From H17-190 sp034435615 (GTDB taxonomy: Bacteria > Chloroflexota > Dehalococcoidia > SM23-28-2 > HRBIN24), in contig DAOTWZ010000026.1 in the NCBI GenBank assembly GCA_034435615.1, forward strand, positions 1 through 44,545: DNA of 44,545 bases, written 5' to 3'. Position numbers and translations under genes: made by a program. A model generated the notes under the pieces. That model was not told the DNA's origin, ran no database searches, and saw only the letters and a program-made list of their open reading frames with translations. Below are positions 8,106-16,602 of the stretch, in pieces. Positions within the stretch are counted from its first letter, which is position 1. Each line of letters begins with the position of its first letter.

Positions 8106-8146
8106 AGGGAGCCTGGGACGGTCTATCTTCCCCTACCTCTCTAGCC

Positions 8147-8932
8147 TCAGGAGCTGACGGGCCGGGGCACGCCCTCCACGGGGCTGGAGGCCTCCGCCAG
8201 CGCCTTCTTGGGGATGCGGCCCGCCAGGTAGGCCTTACGGCCGGCCTCCACCCCCAGTCGGAAGGCCTGCGCCATGAGGGCCGGGTCCCTGGCCTGGGCG
8301 ATGGCCGTGTTGACCAGCACGGCATCGGCGCCGATCTCCAGCGCCAGGGAGGCGTCGGAGGGAGCGCCCAGGCCGGCGTCCACCACCACCGGCACCCTGG
8401 CGTTCTCGACGATGATCTGGACCTCCTCCAGGGTGAAGATCCCCCGCCCGGAGCCGATGGGGGAGCCCAGGGGCATGACGGTGGCGCAGCCCACCTCCTC
8501 CAGCTGGCGGGCCAGGATGGGGTCGGCGTGCATGTAGGGGAGGACGACGAAGCCCTCCTTGACTAGCTGCTCCGCTGCCCGCAGGGTGCCTATCGGGTCG
8601 GGCAGCAGGTAGCGGGGATCCGGCACCACCTCCAGCTTGATCCAGTTGGAGCCGGTGAGCTCGCGGGCCAGACGGGCGGTGAAGATGGCCTCCTCCGCCG
8701 TCCGGCAGCCAGCCGTGTTGGGCAGGATCTGGTAGCGGCCCCAGTCTATGTAGTCCATCAGGTTGGGCTCGTCGGGGCGGTCCAGGGGCAGGCGGCGGAT
8801 GGCCACCGTCACCATCTCCGCCCCGGAAGCCTCGATGGCCGCCACCATCTCCTCCATGCTGCGGAAGCGTCCCGTCCCCACGATGAGCCGTGAGCGGAAC
8901 TTCTTGCCCGCTATCTCAAGAAAGTCGTCCAT
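8147..8932 (-). CDS. thiG: Thiazole synthase ThiG
   Basis: Forms the thiazole phosphate carboxylate from DXP, dehydroglycine and ThiS-thiocarboxylate. The 261-aa protein has the N-terminal SRLIVGTGRF, the tyrosine/arginine strand VTVAIRRLP, LPNTAGCRTAEEA, the Schiff-base lysine in NWIKLEV, and the phosphate-binding MPLGSPIGSGRGI and VDAGLGAPSDA. The ATG at 8932 follows GAGGTGAAGGCT. The GTG at 8941 lies inside that ribosome-binding site and is the less likely start. It lies 33 nt downstream of thiC. Confidence 0.96.
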   Translation of the reverse strand: MDDFLEIAGKKFRSRLIVGTGRFRSMEEMVAAIEASGAEMVTVAIRRLPLDRPDEPNLMDYIDWGRYQILPNTAGCRTAEEAIFTARLARELTGSNWIKLEVVPDPRYLLPDPIGTLRAAEQLVKEGFVVLPYMHADPILARQLEEVGCATVMPLGSPIGSGRGIFTLEEVQIIVENARVPVVVDAGLGAPSDASLALEIGADAVLVNTAIAQARDPALMAQAFRLGVEAGRKAYLAGRIPKKALAEASSPVEGVPRPVSS

Positions 8933-8965
8933 AGCCTTCACCTCACGCTGTTTCGGGGGGCCTCC

Positions 8966-10741
<1,776 letters not shown>

Positions 10742-10750
10742 TGGACGTCA

Positions 10751-10805
10751 CCTCCTCATAACCCGGTCCTGGCCGGAAGAGGCGCCAGGGAGGGTCCTGA
10801 GGAGG
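10751..10805 (-). promoter_or_regulatory. Probable RBS-sequestering stem of the thiC leader
   Basis: On the minus strand CCTCCTCA (10805-10798) is perfectly complementary to TGAGGAGG (10758-10751), the thiC Shine-Dalgarno sequence. There is no run of T after any stem in the leader, so the TPP riboswitch probably acts on translation by hiding this site. The mechanism is inferred from base complementarity only. Confidence 0.55.
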
Positions 10806-10870
10806 CCTCGGGCGTGGCCGGGACGGGCCAGGGAAGCCCGATCCCTGTGTCGCCCCGGCTGGCCTGCCGT

Positions 10871-10988
10871 GCCCTTCCCTCCGCTGGCATTACCCAGATC
10901 AGGTGCCGACGGTCGCCCCGCTGCGATCGGGGCCTCTCAGCCCGGCCGGCCTGGCGCTGGCCCTTCGGCCCTGCCCAGGCACCCGAGC
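10871..10988 (-). promoter_or_regulatory. TPP riboswitch (thi-box)
   Basis: The minus strand carries the canonical thi-box elements in order: GGGTGCC, GGGCTGAGAGG, then CACCTGATCTGGGTAATGCC and AGCGGAGGGAAG. GCTC (10988-10985) can pair with GGGC (10874-10871) to close P1. The P3 arm is unusually long and GC-rich. It precedes thiC by 130 nt and should lower thiC operon expression when TPP is abundant. Confidence 0.97.
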
Positions 10989-11036
10989 TCCCGTTCGGGC
11001 CTGTCTTCCGGCAGGCGCTATTGGTTCTGCGCCTTC

Positions 11037-11065
11037 ACTCTATTCCCCGGCGGACCGCCTGTCAA
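11037..11065 (-). promoter_or_regulatory. Promoter of the thiC operon
   Basis: Minus-strand TTGACA (11065-11060), 17-nt spacer, TAGAGT (11042-11037). Initiation would fall about 45 nt upstream of the TPP aptamer, so the whole riboswitch is included in the transcript. Confidence 0.75.
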
Positions 11066-11097
11066 CTGCGCGCGGCGGGGCCGCCGCCGGCGACCGT

Positions 11098-11532
11098 TCA
11101 GCGAGACCACCGGTGCACTGTCTCGCTGGGCGAAGGGCGCAGCTCGTGGCCCTGGTGCCCCACGAACTGGCCGCGGGCCCAACGCACCCGCCACAGGCGG
11201 AACAGCCGAGGCTCCCCGGCGGGCCCCGAGCTCACCTGAGGTAGGACCACGGTGAGGACGCCATTGCCGTAGGTGACGTTGGCCCGCCCGGGGTCGATGC
11301 TGGACGGAAGGGGGACCACCCGCTGGTGGTTGCCTATGTGCCACTCCCGGGAGACGTAGTCCTTGCGCTCCTGTCCCGGACCCCGCACGCGTGTGCGTAT
11401 GGTGACGGCCATGGGAGCGACCTCTACCTCCACGTCCTCCGGCTCCACCCCTGGCAGGGGAGCGACGACCATGAAACGGCAGTCGCTCCGGTAGACGTTG
11501 ACGGGAAGGTAGGGCTCCTGGGGGAATGCCAT
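11098..11532 (-). CDS. Hsp20/alpha-crystallin family small heat-shock protein
   Basis: A 144-aa ATP-independent holdase. The alpha-crystallin domain runs from about residue 15 to 105: VNVYRSDCRFMVVAPLPGVEPEDVEV-type strands, then the GNGVLTVVLP motif that ends the domain. The ATG at 11532 follows GGAGGAGGTC; upstream in-frame codons have no comparable site. The usual C-terminal I-x-I/V tail is not evident; instead the tail is Arg/Trp-rich. It lies about 90 nt downstream of thiD on the same strand and upstream of the thiC promoter. Confidence 0.88.
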   Translation of the reverse strand: MAFPQEPYLPVNVYRSDCRFMVVAPLPGVEPEDVEVEVAPMAVTIRTRVRGPGQERKDYVSREWHIGNHQRVVPLPSSIDPGRANVTYGNGVLTVVLPQVSSGPAGEPRLFRLWRVRWARGQFVGHQGHELRPSPSETVHRWSR

Positions 11533-11624
11533 GACCTCTCCTCCTCCTCTACCACTACCACCGCGGCGATAGGGCCATTGTACAGGGAGACGCCACCGGG
11601 GTGTCAACCGCGCCCGGGCCTCTC

Positions 11625-12425
11625 TCAGGGACACCACCAGCGCCAGAAGTGATGGACGGGGCCGTGCCCCTGTCCCACGGGATAGGCGTGGCGCAGCGCC
11701 TCCGTCAGGTACTCCTTGGCCCGGCGCACCGCCTCCGGCACGTCTACCCCCCTGGCCAGCCAGGCAGCTATGGCGGAGGCGAAGGTGCAGCCGGTGCCGT
11801 GGGTGTTCCTGGTGTCGATGCGGGGGGCCGTGAAGACGTGGAAGCGCTGGCCATCGTACAGGAGGTCCGCTGCCTCCGCTCCCTCCCGGTGGCCCCCTTT
11901 GATGACCACCGCCCGAGCCCCCAATGCCGCCAGCTCACGGGCGGCCGCCCGCATATCGTCCTCGTCTTGGATGGGGCGTCCCAGCAGCGTCGCCGCCTCC
12001 GGCAGGTTGGGGGTGACCACGGTGGCCAGGGGGAGGAGGAGCCGTCGCAGGGCCTCCACCGCCTCCGCCCGCAGGAGGGGATCGCCACTCTTGGCCACCA
12101 TCACCGGGTCCACCACCAAGTTGGGCAGGCGGTGCTCCCGGACCTTGGCCGCCACCACCTCGATGATGGCAGCGTTGGCCAGCATCCCCGTCTTCACTGC
12201 ATCGGCGCCTATGTCCTGGACGATGGCGTCTATCTGAGCGGCCACCATCTCCGGCGGCAGCTCCTGGACGGCCATGACCGCCCGCGTGTTCTGGGCGGTG
12301 ACGGCGGTTATGGCCGATGTGCCGTATACCCCCAGGGCAGCGAAGGTCTTCAGGTCTGCCTGAATGCCGGCGCCACCGCCCGAGTCCGAGCCGGCGATGG
12401 TCATGACACAGGGAACGCGGTCCAT
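11625..12425 (-). CDS. thiD: HMP/HMP-phosphate kinase ThiD
   Basis: Phosphorylates HMP and HMP-P to HMP-pyrophosphate for ThiE. The 266-aa ribokinase-fold protein has the N-terminal IAGSDSGGGAGIQADLKTF (10-28), VYGTSAITAVTAQNT, the VDPVMVAKSG strand, TPNLPEA, and the C-terminal anion hole motif NTHGTGCTFASAIAA. ThiD is not fused to ThiE here. The gene is divergent from yjbQ across a promoter region of about 110 nt. Confidence 0.96.
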   Translation of the reverse strand: MDRVPCVMTIAGSDSGGGAGIQADLKTFAALGVYGTSAITAVTAQNTRAVMAVQELPPEMVAAQIDAIVQDIGADAVKTGMLANAAIIEVVAAKVREHRLPNLVVDPVMVAKSGDPLLRAEAVEALRRLLLPLATVVTPNLPEAATLLGRPIQDEDDMRAAARELAALGARAVVIKGGHREGAEAADLLYDGQRFHVFTAPRIDTRNTHGTGCTFASAIAAWLARGVDVPEAVRRAKEYLTEALRHAYPVGQGHGPVHHFWRWWCP

Positions 12426-12481
12426 TCCGCCCCCAACGTAGCGACGGCGACAGCCCCCGTCAAGGCGCCCGCCCCTTGCGG

Positions 12482-12510
12482 CTGACGCGTCGCCGGCAGG
12501 CTAATATAAT
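12482..12510 (+). promoter_or_regulatory. Promoter of the yjbQ-sirtuin pair
   Basis: CTGACG (12482-12487), 17-nt spacer, perfect TATAAT (12505-12510), followed by GAGGAGGGA and the ATG at 12535. Confidence 0.7.
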
Positions 12511-12534
12511 GAGGACAACCGAGGAGGGACGAGA

Positions 12535-12936
12535 ATGCACCGGCACATAAAGGTGCGGACGCGGGCGCGGGAATCGCTGGAGGACGTCACCCCGCAGGTG
12601 CGAGAGCTGGTGCGCGGCAGCGGCCTGACCGAGGGTCTGTGCCACCTCTTCGTCCCCCACACCACCGCTGGCATCCTCATCAACGAGAACGCCGACCCGG
12701 ACGTGGCCCGCGATATCCTGGAGCGCCTCTCCGTCCTGGTGCCCCGGGAGGCCGGCTACCGCCACTTCGAGGGGAACGCCGATGCCCACATCAAGTCCAC
12801 CCTGGTGGGACAGACGCTTACGGTGCCGGTGGTGGGGGGCGACCTGGCCCTGGGGCGCTGGCAGGCCATCTTTCTGGCCGAGTTCGACGGCCCCCGGGAG
12901 CGGACGGTGCTGGTGACCCTGAGCGGCGGAGGATAA
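12535..12936 (+). CDS. yjbQ: YjbQ/UPF0047 family protein (secondary thiamine-phosphate synthase family)
   Basis: A 133-aa protein of the YjbQ family with the signatures LCHLFVPHTTAGILINEN (36-53), HFEGNADAHIKSTLVG and GRWQAIFLAEFDGPRERTV. The conserved His residues (His42, His79, His84 region) form the presumed metal/active site. Databases call the family secondary thiamine-phosphate synthase because a member can compensate for loss of ThiE; the physiological role is unsettled. Its place beside thiD supports a link to thiamine, but the transcript runs into the sirtuin gene 7 nt downstream. Confidence 0.9.
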   Translation: MHRHIKVRTRARESLEDVTPQVRELVRGSGLTEGLCHLFVPHTTAGILINENADPDVARDILERLSVLVPREAGYRHFEGNADAHIKSTLVGQTLTVPVVGGDLALGRWQAIFLAEFDGPRERTVLVTLSGGG

Positions 12937-12943
12937 GGCAGAC

Positions 12944-13738
12944 ATGGTCACGGAAGAGCTGCAGCGGCAGGTGGACGAGGCTGCCCGCGTCCTGCTGACC
13001 TCCCGCTACGTGGTGGCGCTGGTGGGGGCGGGCCTCTCCGTGGAGTCCGGCATACCGCCCTTCCGGGGCCCCGGCGGTCTGTGGACGAAATACGGTGAGC
13101 CGGACATGCTGGGCTACCAGCGCTTCCTCCGCGACCCCAAGGCCTGGTGGGAGGAGCAGCTCTCCGGCTCGGTGGCCTATCAGGAGCTGCTGGAGGCCAT
13201 AGAGCGGGCGCGGCCCAACGCGGGCCACTACGCCCTCAAGGAGCTGGAAGAGCTGGGCTACCTGAAGCACATCATCACCCAGAACGTGGACAACCTGCAC
13301 CAAGAGGCGGGGAGCCGCAACGTCACGGAGATCCACGGCAACCGCACCAAGGTGCGCTGCGTGGGCTGCCAGCAGCGCTGGCCCCTGGCCGAGTTCCCCC
13401 TGGAGGAGCTGCCGCCCCGCTGTCCCCACTGCGGTGGCCTCGTCAAATCGGACACGGTGATGTTCGGCGAGCCCATCCCGCCCGACGCCCTGGAGGAGTG
13501 CGTCCGGCAATCGGCCCTGGCGGACTGCATGCTGCTGGTGGGCACCTCGGCCGTGGTCTATCCGGCAGCCGGCTTCCCGGTGGACGTGAAGATGAAAGGG
13601 GGCCGTCTAGTGGAGGTAAACCCCATGGAGACGGCCATCACCCACCTGTGCGACGTGGTGGTGCGGGCGCCGGCGGGCACCGCCCTCCCCCTCATCGTGG
13701 AGAGGGTGAAGGAGCTGGCGGCCTCTCGCCAGGACTGA
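12944..13738 (+). CDS. SIR2-family NAD-dependent protein deacylase (sirtuin)
   Basis: A 264-aa sirtuin that removes acyl groups from lysines with NAD. It has the GAGLSVESGIPPFRG motif (28-42), TQNVDNLH (112-119), catalytic His131 in the EIHG motif, and a zinc site from Cys139, Cys142, Cys160 and Cys163. The Y-x-x-R pair that marks class III desuccinylases is not obvious. It is co-transcribed with yjbQ. A target could be an acyl-CoA synthetase, as in other bacteria, but none lies nearby. Confidence 0.94.
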   Translation: MVTEELQRQVDEAARVLLTSRYVVALVGAGLSVESGIPPFRGPGGLWTKYGEPDMLGYQRFLRDPKAWWEEQLSGSVAYQELLEAIERARPNAGHYALKELEELGYLKHIITQNVDNLHQEAGSRNVTEIHGNRTKVRCVGCQQRWPLAEFPLEELPPRCPHCGGLVKSDTVMFGEPIPPDALEECVRQSALADCMLLVGTSAVVYPAAGFPVDVKMKGGRLVEVNPMETAITHLCDVVVRAPAGTALPLIVERVKELAASRQD

Positions 13739-14072
13739 CGGCGGCACAGGGGGACCGCCACGGCGCGGGGGCGCGGCCGCCGCCCGGGAACGGCGCGGGG
13801 GACGGCGAGGCTAGGCAGCCAGCGTGATAGCGATCGGATTAGAGAACGAGGAGGACAGCGGCCAGGCGCTCACAGCCCGGGCCGCCGTGCCCTGCAGCCG
13901 CAGGCAGCGGCGGCGGGCCACCGGAGCGCAAGAAGAAGGGACGAGCTGCGCCTGCAGATAGCAGAAGGCGACCAGGCGACGGGCGCGGGAGCGCAAGAAG
14001 AGGGGACGGCCTCCGCCTGCAGGTAGCAGGAGGCGGCCAGGCGACGGGAGTGCAAAATAAGGAGGTGGAGCC
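13739..14072. other. 334-nt intergenic spacer containing a degenerate tandem repeat
   Basis: No gene is supported here. The first half is a low-complexity GC stretch with two CGGCGCGGGG copies (13759 and 13790 regions). The second half holds the tandem repeat described separately. The last 20 nt give a strong AAGGAGGTGGAG ribosome-binding site for the CoA-transferase. No terminator with a T-run is visible after the sirtuin. Confidence 0.7.
13923..14060 (+). repeat. Imperfect tandem repeat, unit about 59-65 bp, two full copies plus a partial third
   Basis: Units start at GGAGCGCAAGAAG (13923), GGAGCGCAAGAAG (13988) and GGAGTGCAAAATA (14047). Each full unit contains GGGACG, a CCTGCAG-x-TAGCAG core and end CAGGCGACGGG. 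In each, CTGC and GCAG flank a 5-nt loop, and an outer CGCCT/AGGCG pair is also kept, so each unit can fold into a small hairpin. A more diverged relative of the core (CCTGCAGCCGCAGGCAG) lies just upstream near 13890. Confidence 0.75.
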
Positions 14073-15311
14073 ATGGCGGGAGCCCTGGACGGCATCAGAG
14101 TGCTGGATGTCACCATCTGGCAGCAGGGGCCCATGACCACCGCCCTGCTGGCCGACTTCGGCGCCGATGTCATCAAGATAGAGGGGCCGGACACGCCCGA
14201 TCCCGGCCGCTCCCTGGTGCGCTACGAGCCCAGGCCCGGCGGCCCCAACGCCTACTTCGAGACCCACAACCGCAACAAGCGCGGGATAGTGCTGGACCTG
14301 CGGGCCGAGAAGGGTCGCGAGGTCTTCTACCGCCTGGTGGAGCGGGCCGACGTGGTGGTCCAGAACTTCCGTCGTGGCGTGGCCCGTCGCCTGGGGATCG
14401 ACTACGAGACCCTCTCCAGCATCAACCCGCGGCTCGTATACGCCAGCGCCTCGGGGTTTGGGCTGGAGGGCCCGGACGCCCATCGGCCGGCCCTGGACCC
14501 TCTGGCCCAGGCCCGCGGGGGCGTCATGAGCGTCACCGGGGAGCCAGAGGGGCCGCCCACCCGCACCTTCAACGGCTTCGCTGACCAGATAGGGGCCTTC
14601 CTGCTGGCCTACGGCATCATGGTGGCCCTCTTCCACCGGGAGCGCACGGGAGAGGGCCAGATGGTGGACGGCTCCCTCTTCCAGGCCACCATCGCCGCTC
14701 AGGCCTTCAACATCACCAGCTTCCTGATGACCGGCACCTACGCTGGCCAGCCCATCCCCCGCATCTCCCGGCGGCTCACCAGCCCGTTGTGGAACCACTA
14801 CAAGGCCAAGGACGGCCGCTGGATCATGCTGGGGATGGCCCAGCTGGGCCGCTACTGGCCCACCTTCCGCCAGGTGATGCACGAGGCGACGGGCGTCCTT
14901 CTGGAGCCGGAGTACATCAGCATAGACTGGATGCGCACCCACCCCGGCGACCTGATGCAGCTCATCGCCAAGCTGGACGAGCTCTTCGCCACCAAGGACG
15001 CCCGGGAGTGGCTGGAGCTCTTCCGCTCCCGTGACCTCCTGTGCGAGCAGGTGCAGGACTACTCCCAGGTAGTCCAGGACCCCCAGGTGCTGGCCAACCG
15101 GATGATCGTGGAGTACCAGCACCCGGCCCACGGCCCCCTGAAGATGGTAGCCACCGGCGTCAACCTGCACCGCACCCCGGGCTCCATCCGCCGGCCGGCG
15201 CCCCAGTTCGGGGAGCATACGGAGGAGGTGCTCCTGGAGCACGGCTTCACCTGGGAGGAGATAGAGGAGCTGAGGCGACAGGGCGTGATAGGCCCGCGTC
15301 CCAACGCCTAG
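14073..15311 (+). CDS. CaiB/BaiF family (type III) CoA-transferase
   Basis: A 412-aa CoA-transferase of the formyl-CoA transferase/CaiB family. It starts with GIRVLDVTIWQQGPMTTALLADFGADVIKIE-type sequence (short parts shown in order: RVLDV, LADFGADVIKIE), then NRNKRGIVLDL, DVVVQNFR, and LDPLAQARGG, whose Asp142 is in the family's conserved D-x-x-x-Q-A motif. The C-terminal half has the VNLHRTPG and GEHTEEVL signatures. It moves CoA between carboxylic acids, but which ones is not readable. It stands alone behind a strong ribosome-binding site. Confidence 0.93.
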   Translation: MAGALDGIRVLDVTIWQQGPMTTALLADFGADVIKIEGPDTPDPGRSLVRYEPRPGGPNAYFETHNRNKRGIVLDLRAEKGREVFYRLVERADVVVQNFRRGVARRLGIDYETLSSINPRLVYASASGFGLEGPDAHRPALDPLAQARGGVMSVTGEPEGPPTRTFNGFADQIGAFLLAYGIMVALFHRERTGEGQMVDGSLFQATIAAQAFNITSFLMTGTYAGQPIPRISRRLTSPLWNHYKAKDGRWIMLGMAQLGRYWPTFRQVMHEATGVLLEPEYISIDWMRTHPGDLMQLIAKLDELFATKDAREWLELFRSRDLLCEQVQDYSQVVQDPQVLANRMIVEYQHPAHGPLKMVATGVNLHRTPGSIRRPAPQFGEHTEEVLLEHGFTWEEIEELRRQGVIGPRPNA

Positions 15312-15365
15312 CCCCGCCCGCTCGATGAGGAGGCCGCCACGGGGGTGCCGCCCCTGGCGGCCTGT

Positions 15366-15968
15366 CTATTCCTCCGGCCCCATGAGGGCGCGGAGACGGC
15401 GCAGGGCCCGGAAGACTATCACCCGCACGTTCCCCTCGGTGGTGCCCACTATCTGGGCGATCTCGCGGTTGGAGAGACGAGCATCGAAGCGCAGAGAGAG
15501 GACGCGCTGCTCCCGCGGCGAGAGGCGTCCCAGGGCCTGGAGGAGACGGTCCACCTCGTCGTGCAGGAGGGAGGCGGCCTCCGGCGAGGGGCCCTTCCAG
15601 CGCAGGGCCTGGGGCGACTCCGGGTCCGGCCAGGGCGCATGACGTCCGTTGCGGCGGAGGTCGCTCACCAGCAGGTTATGGGCGGTGCTGAAGAGCCAGC
15701 CGCCGATGGCGTTGGGGTCCCGCAGTGTCCCCCAGTTCAGGTAGGCCCGGAAGAAGGTCTCCGCCACCACGTCCTGGGCCCGGTCATGGTCCCTCACCCG
15801 GCTGAGGACATAGGCCATGAGACGGGGGTAGAAGCGCTCGTATAGCTGGGCGAAGAGGACAGGATCGGGCGCTGAGGGGCCTCCCCCTGAAGAGGCCGGC
15901 GGCGCGGGCCGTCTGCTGGGGACCGGCCGCCGACCGGGCGGGCCCTGGGGCGCCTCTGTAACTCTCAT
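15366..15968 (-). CDS. ECF-type RNA polymerase sigma factor
   Basis: Sigma-70 family factor of about 200 aa. Region 2 is FAQLYERFYPRLMAYVLSRV with DRAQDVVAETFFRAY (DNA and core binding); region 4 is LSPREQRVLSLRFDARLSNREIAQI with the recognition helix EGNVRVIVFRALRRLR. A Pro/Arg/Gly-rich N-terminal extension precedes region 2. The ATG at 15968 follows CGGAG at good spacing; an upstream in-frame ATG at 15989 (adding MARRSRS) has no ribosome-binding site. No anti-sigma gene is adjacent. It faces a winged-helix regulator across an AT-rich control region. Confidence 0.9.
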   Translation of the reverse strand: MRVTEAPQGPPGRRPVPSRRPAPPASSGGGPSAPDPVLFAQLYERFYPRLMAYVLSRVRDHDRAQDVVAETFFRAYLNWGTLRDPNAIGGWLFSTAHNLLVSDLRRNGRHAPWPDPESPQALRWKGPSPEAASLLHDEVDRLLQALGRLSPREQRVLSLRFDARLSNREIAQIVGTTEGNVRVIVFRALRRLRALMGPEE

Positions 15969-16016
15969 TGAGCGGCTCCGTCTAGCCATAGAGTGTCGCT
16001 TCGATTCAGCATTTTC

Positions 16017-16042
16017 ATTTCCAGCTTTATAAAACTGGAAAT
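16017..16042. promoter_or_regulatory. 26-bp near-perfect palindrome, candidate operator
   Basis: Arms ATTTCCAG (16017-16024) and CTGGAAAT (16035-16042) around CTTTATAAAA; only one of the 13 pairs mismatches. It sits between a candidate promoter and the start of the sigma factor gene, facing a divergent winged-helix gene, which is the typical position for a dimeric repressor site. In RNA it could instead form a leader hairpin. Confidence 0.65.
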
Positions 16043-16068
16043 TTCAAAGCAGTTTTCTGACGCCAGAA

Positions 16069-16095
16069 TCCTATTTCAAGATTTTCCCTGTCAAC
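16069..16095 (-). promoter_or_regulatory. Candidate promoter of the sigma factor gene
   Basis: Minus-strand TTGACA (16095-16090) with TAGGAT (16074-16069) at a short 15-nt spacing, in the AT-rich stretch upstream of the palindrome. Confidence 0.45.
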
Positions 16096-16121
16096 AGCTT
16101 TTGCCGATGGTGGAGGCAGAG

Positions 16122-16141
16122 TTATCAAGAAGTTATCCACA
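16122..16141 (+). promoter_or_regulatory. Perfect DnaA box with a degenerate neighbour
   Basis: TTATCCACA (16133-16141) equals the bacterial DnaA-box consensus; TTATCAAGA (16122-16130) matches 7 of 9 and lies 11 bp upstream in the same orientation. With only two boxes and no dnaA/dnaN/gidA genes nearby, this is not called an origin; it could be a DnaA regulatory or titration site, or chance. Confidence 0.4.
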
Positions 16142-16194
16142 AGCGGGGCGCCAGGGCCGGGGACGGAGGCGCCCGGGGGGCGCGGGGTGCCGGG

Positions 16195-16530
16195 TTGGCT
16201 AAGAGGTGGCGCCTCCTGAGCAACCACGGCCTGGTGCTGGCCTGTATCCTTAGGGACCCGGAGGTCACCCTCCGGGAGGTCTCCCTGGCCACCGGCCTCA
16301 CCGAGCGGGCGGTCTACCAGATAGTCCACGACCTGGAAGAGGAGGGGCTCCTGGCCAGGGAGCGTCGGGGCCGTCGCAATGTCTACCGGGTCCACTGGGA
16401 GCGGATCCGGGGGCACGAGCCCCTCCCCGGCCTCGACATGGGGTGGCTGGCCGGGCTGCTTCTGGGGCCCCAGGAGGGGGAAGGCGGGGAGGAAGCCTCC
16501 CCCACGCCCGAGTCCGCAGGGCCAGCTTGA
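16195..16530 (+). CDS. Winged-helix transcriptional regulator (MarR/ArsR-like)
   Basis: A 111-aa protein. Residues 1-70 form a winged helix: NHGLVLACILRDPEVTLREV, recognition-helix region LTERAVYQIVHDLEEEGLL, wing RRGRRNVYRV. The tail is acidic and disordered-looking (GEGGEEASPTPES). The start is TTG at 16195 with a poor ribosome-binding site, and it is the first in-frame start before the domain. The gene diverges from the ECF sigma factor; the palindrome between them is a candidate target. Ligand unknown. It ends 72 nt before the second LLM oxidoreductase and might also regulate it. Confidence 0.82.
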   Translation: MAKRWRLLSNHGLVLACILRDPEVTLREVSLATGLTERAVYQIVHDLEEEGLLARERRGRRNVYRVHWERIRGHEPLPGLDMGWLAGLLLGPQEGEGGEEASPTPESAGPA

Positions 16531-16602
16531 CAGGGCTACCCGCCAGTGCTAGGTTTTGGCCAGACAAGCATACATTCGACAGGTAACCCCAGGAGAGGCC
16601 CG

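Noticed and set aside
13923..14060. CRISPR array
   Set aside because: Units are contiguous imperfect tandem repeats without unique spacers, and no cas genes are present.
13839..15242. 467-codon minus-strand open frame
   Set aside because: Shadow of the CoA-transferase gene; its start runs through the tandem repeat.
16122..16141. Replication origin
   Set aside because: Only one perfect DnaA box and one degenerate box, no unwinding element array and no dnaA, dnaN or parAB genes nearby.
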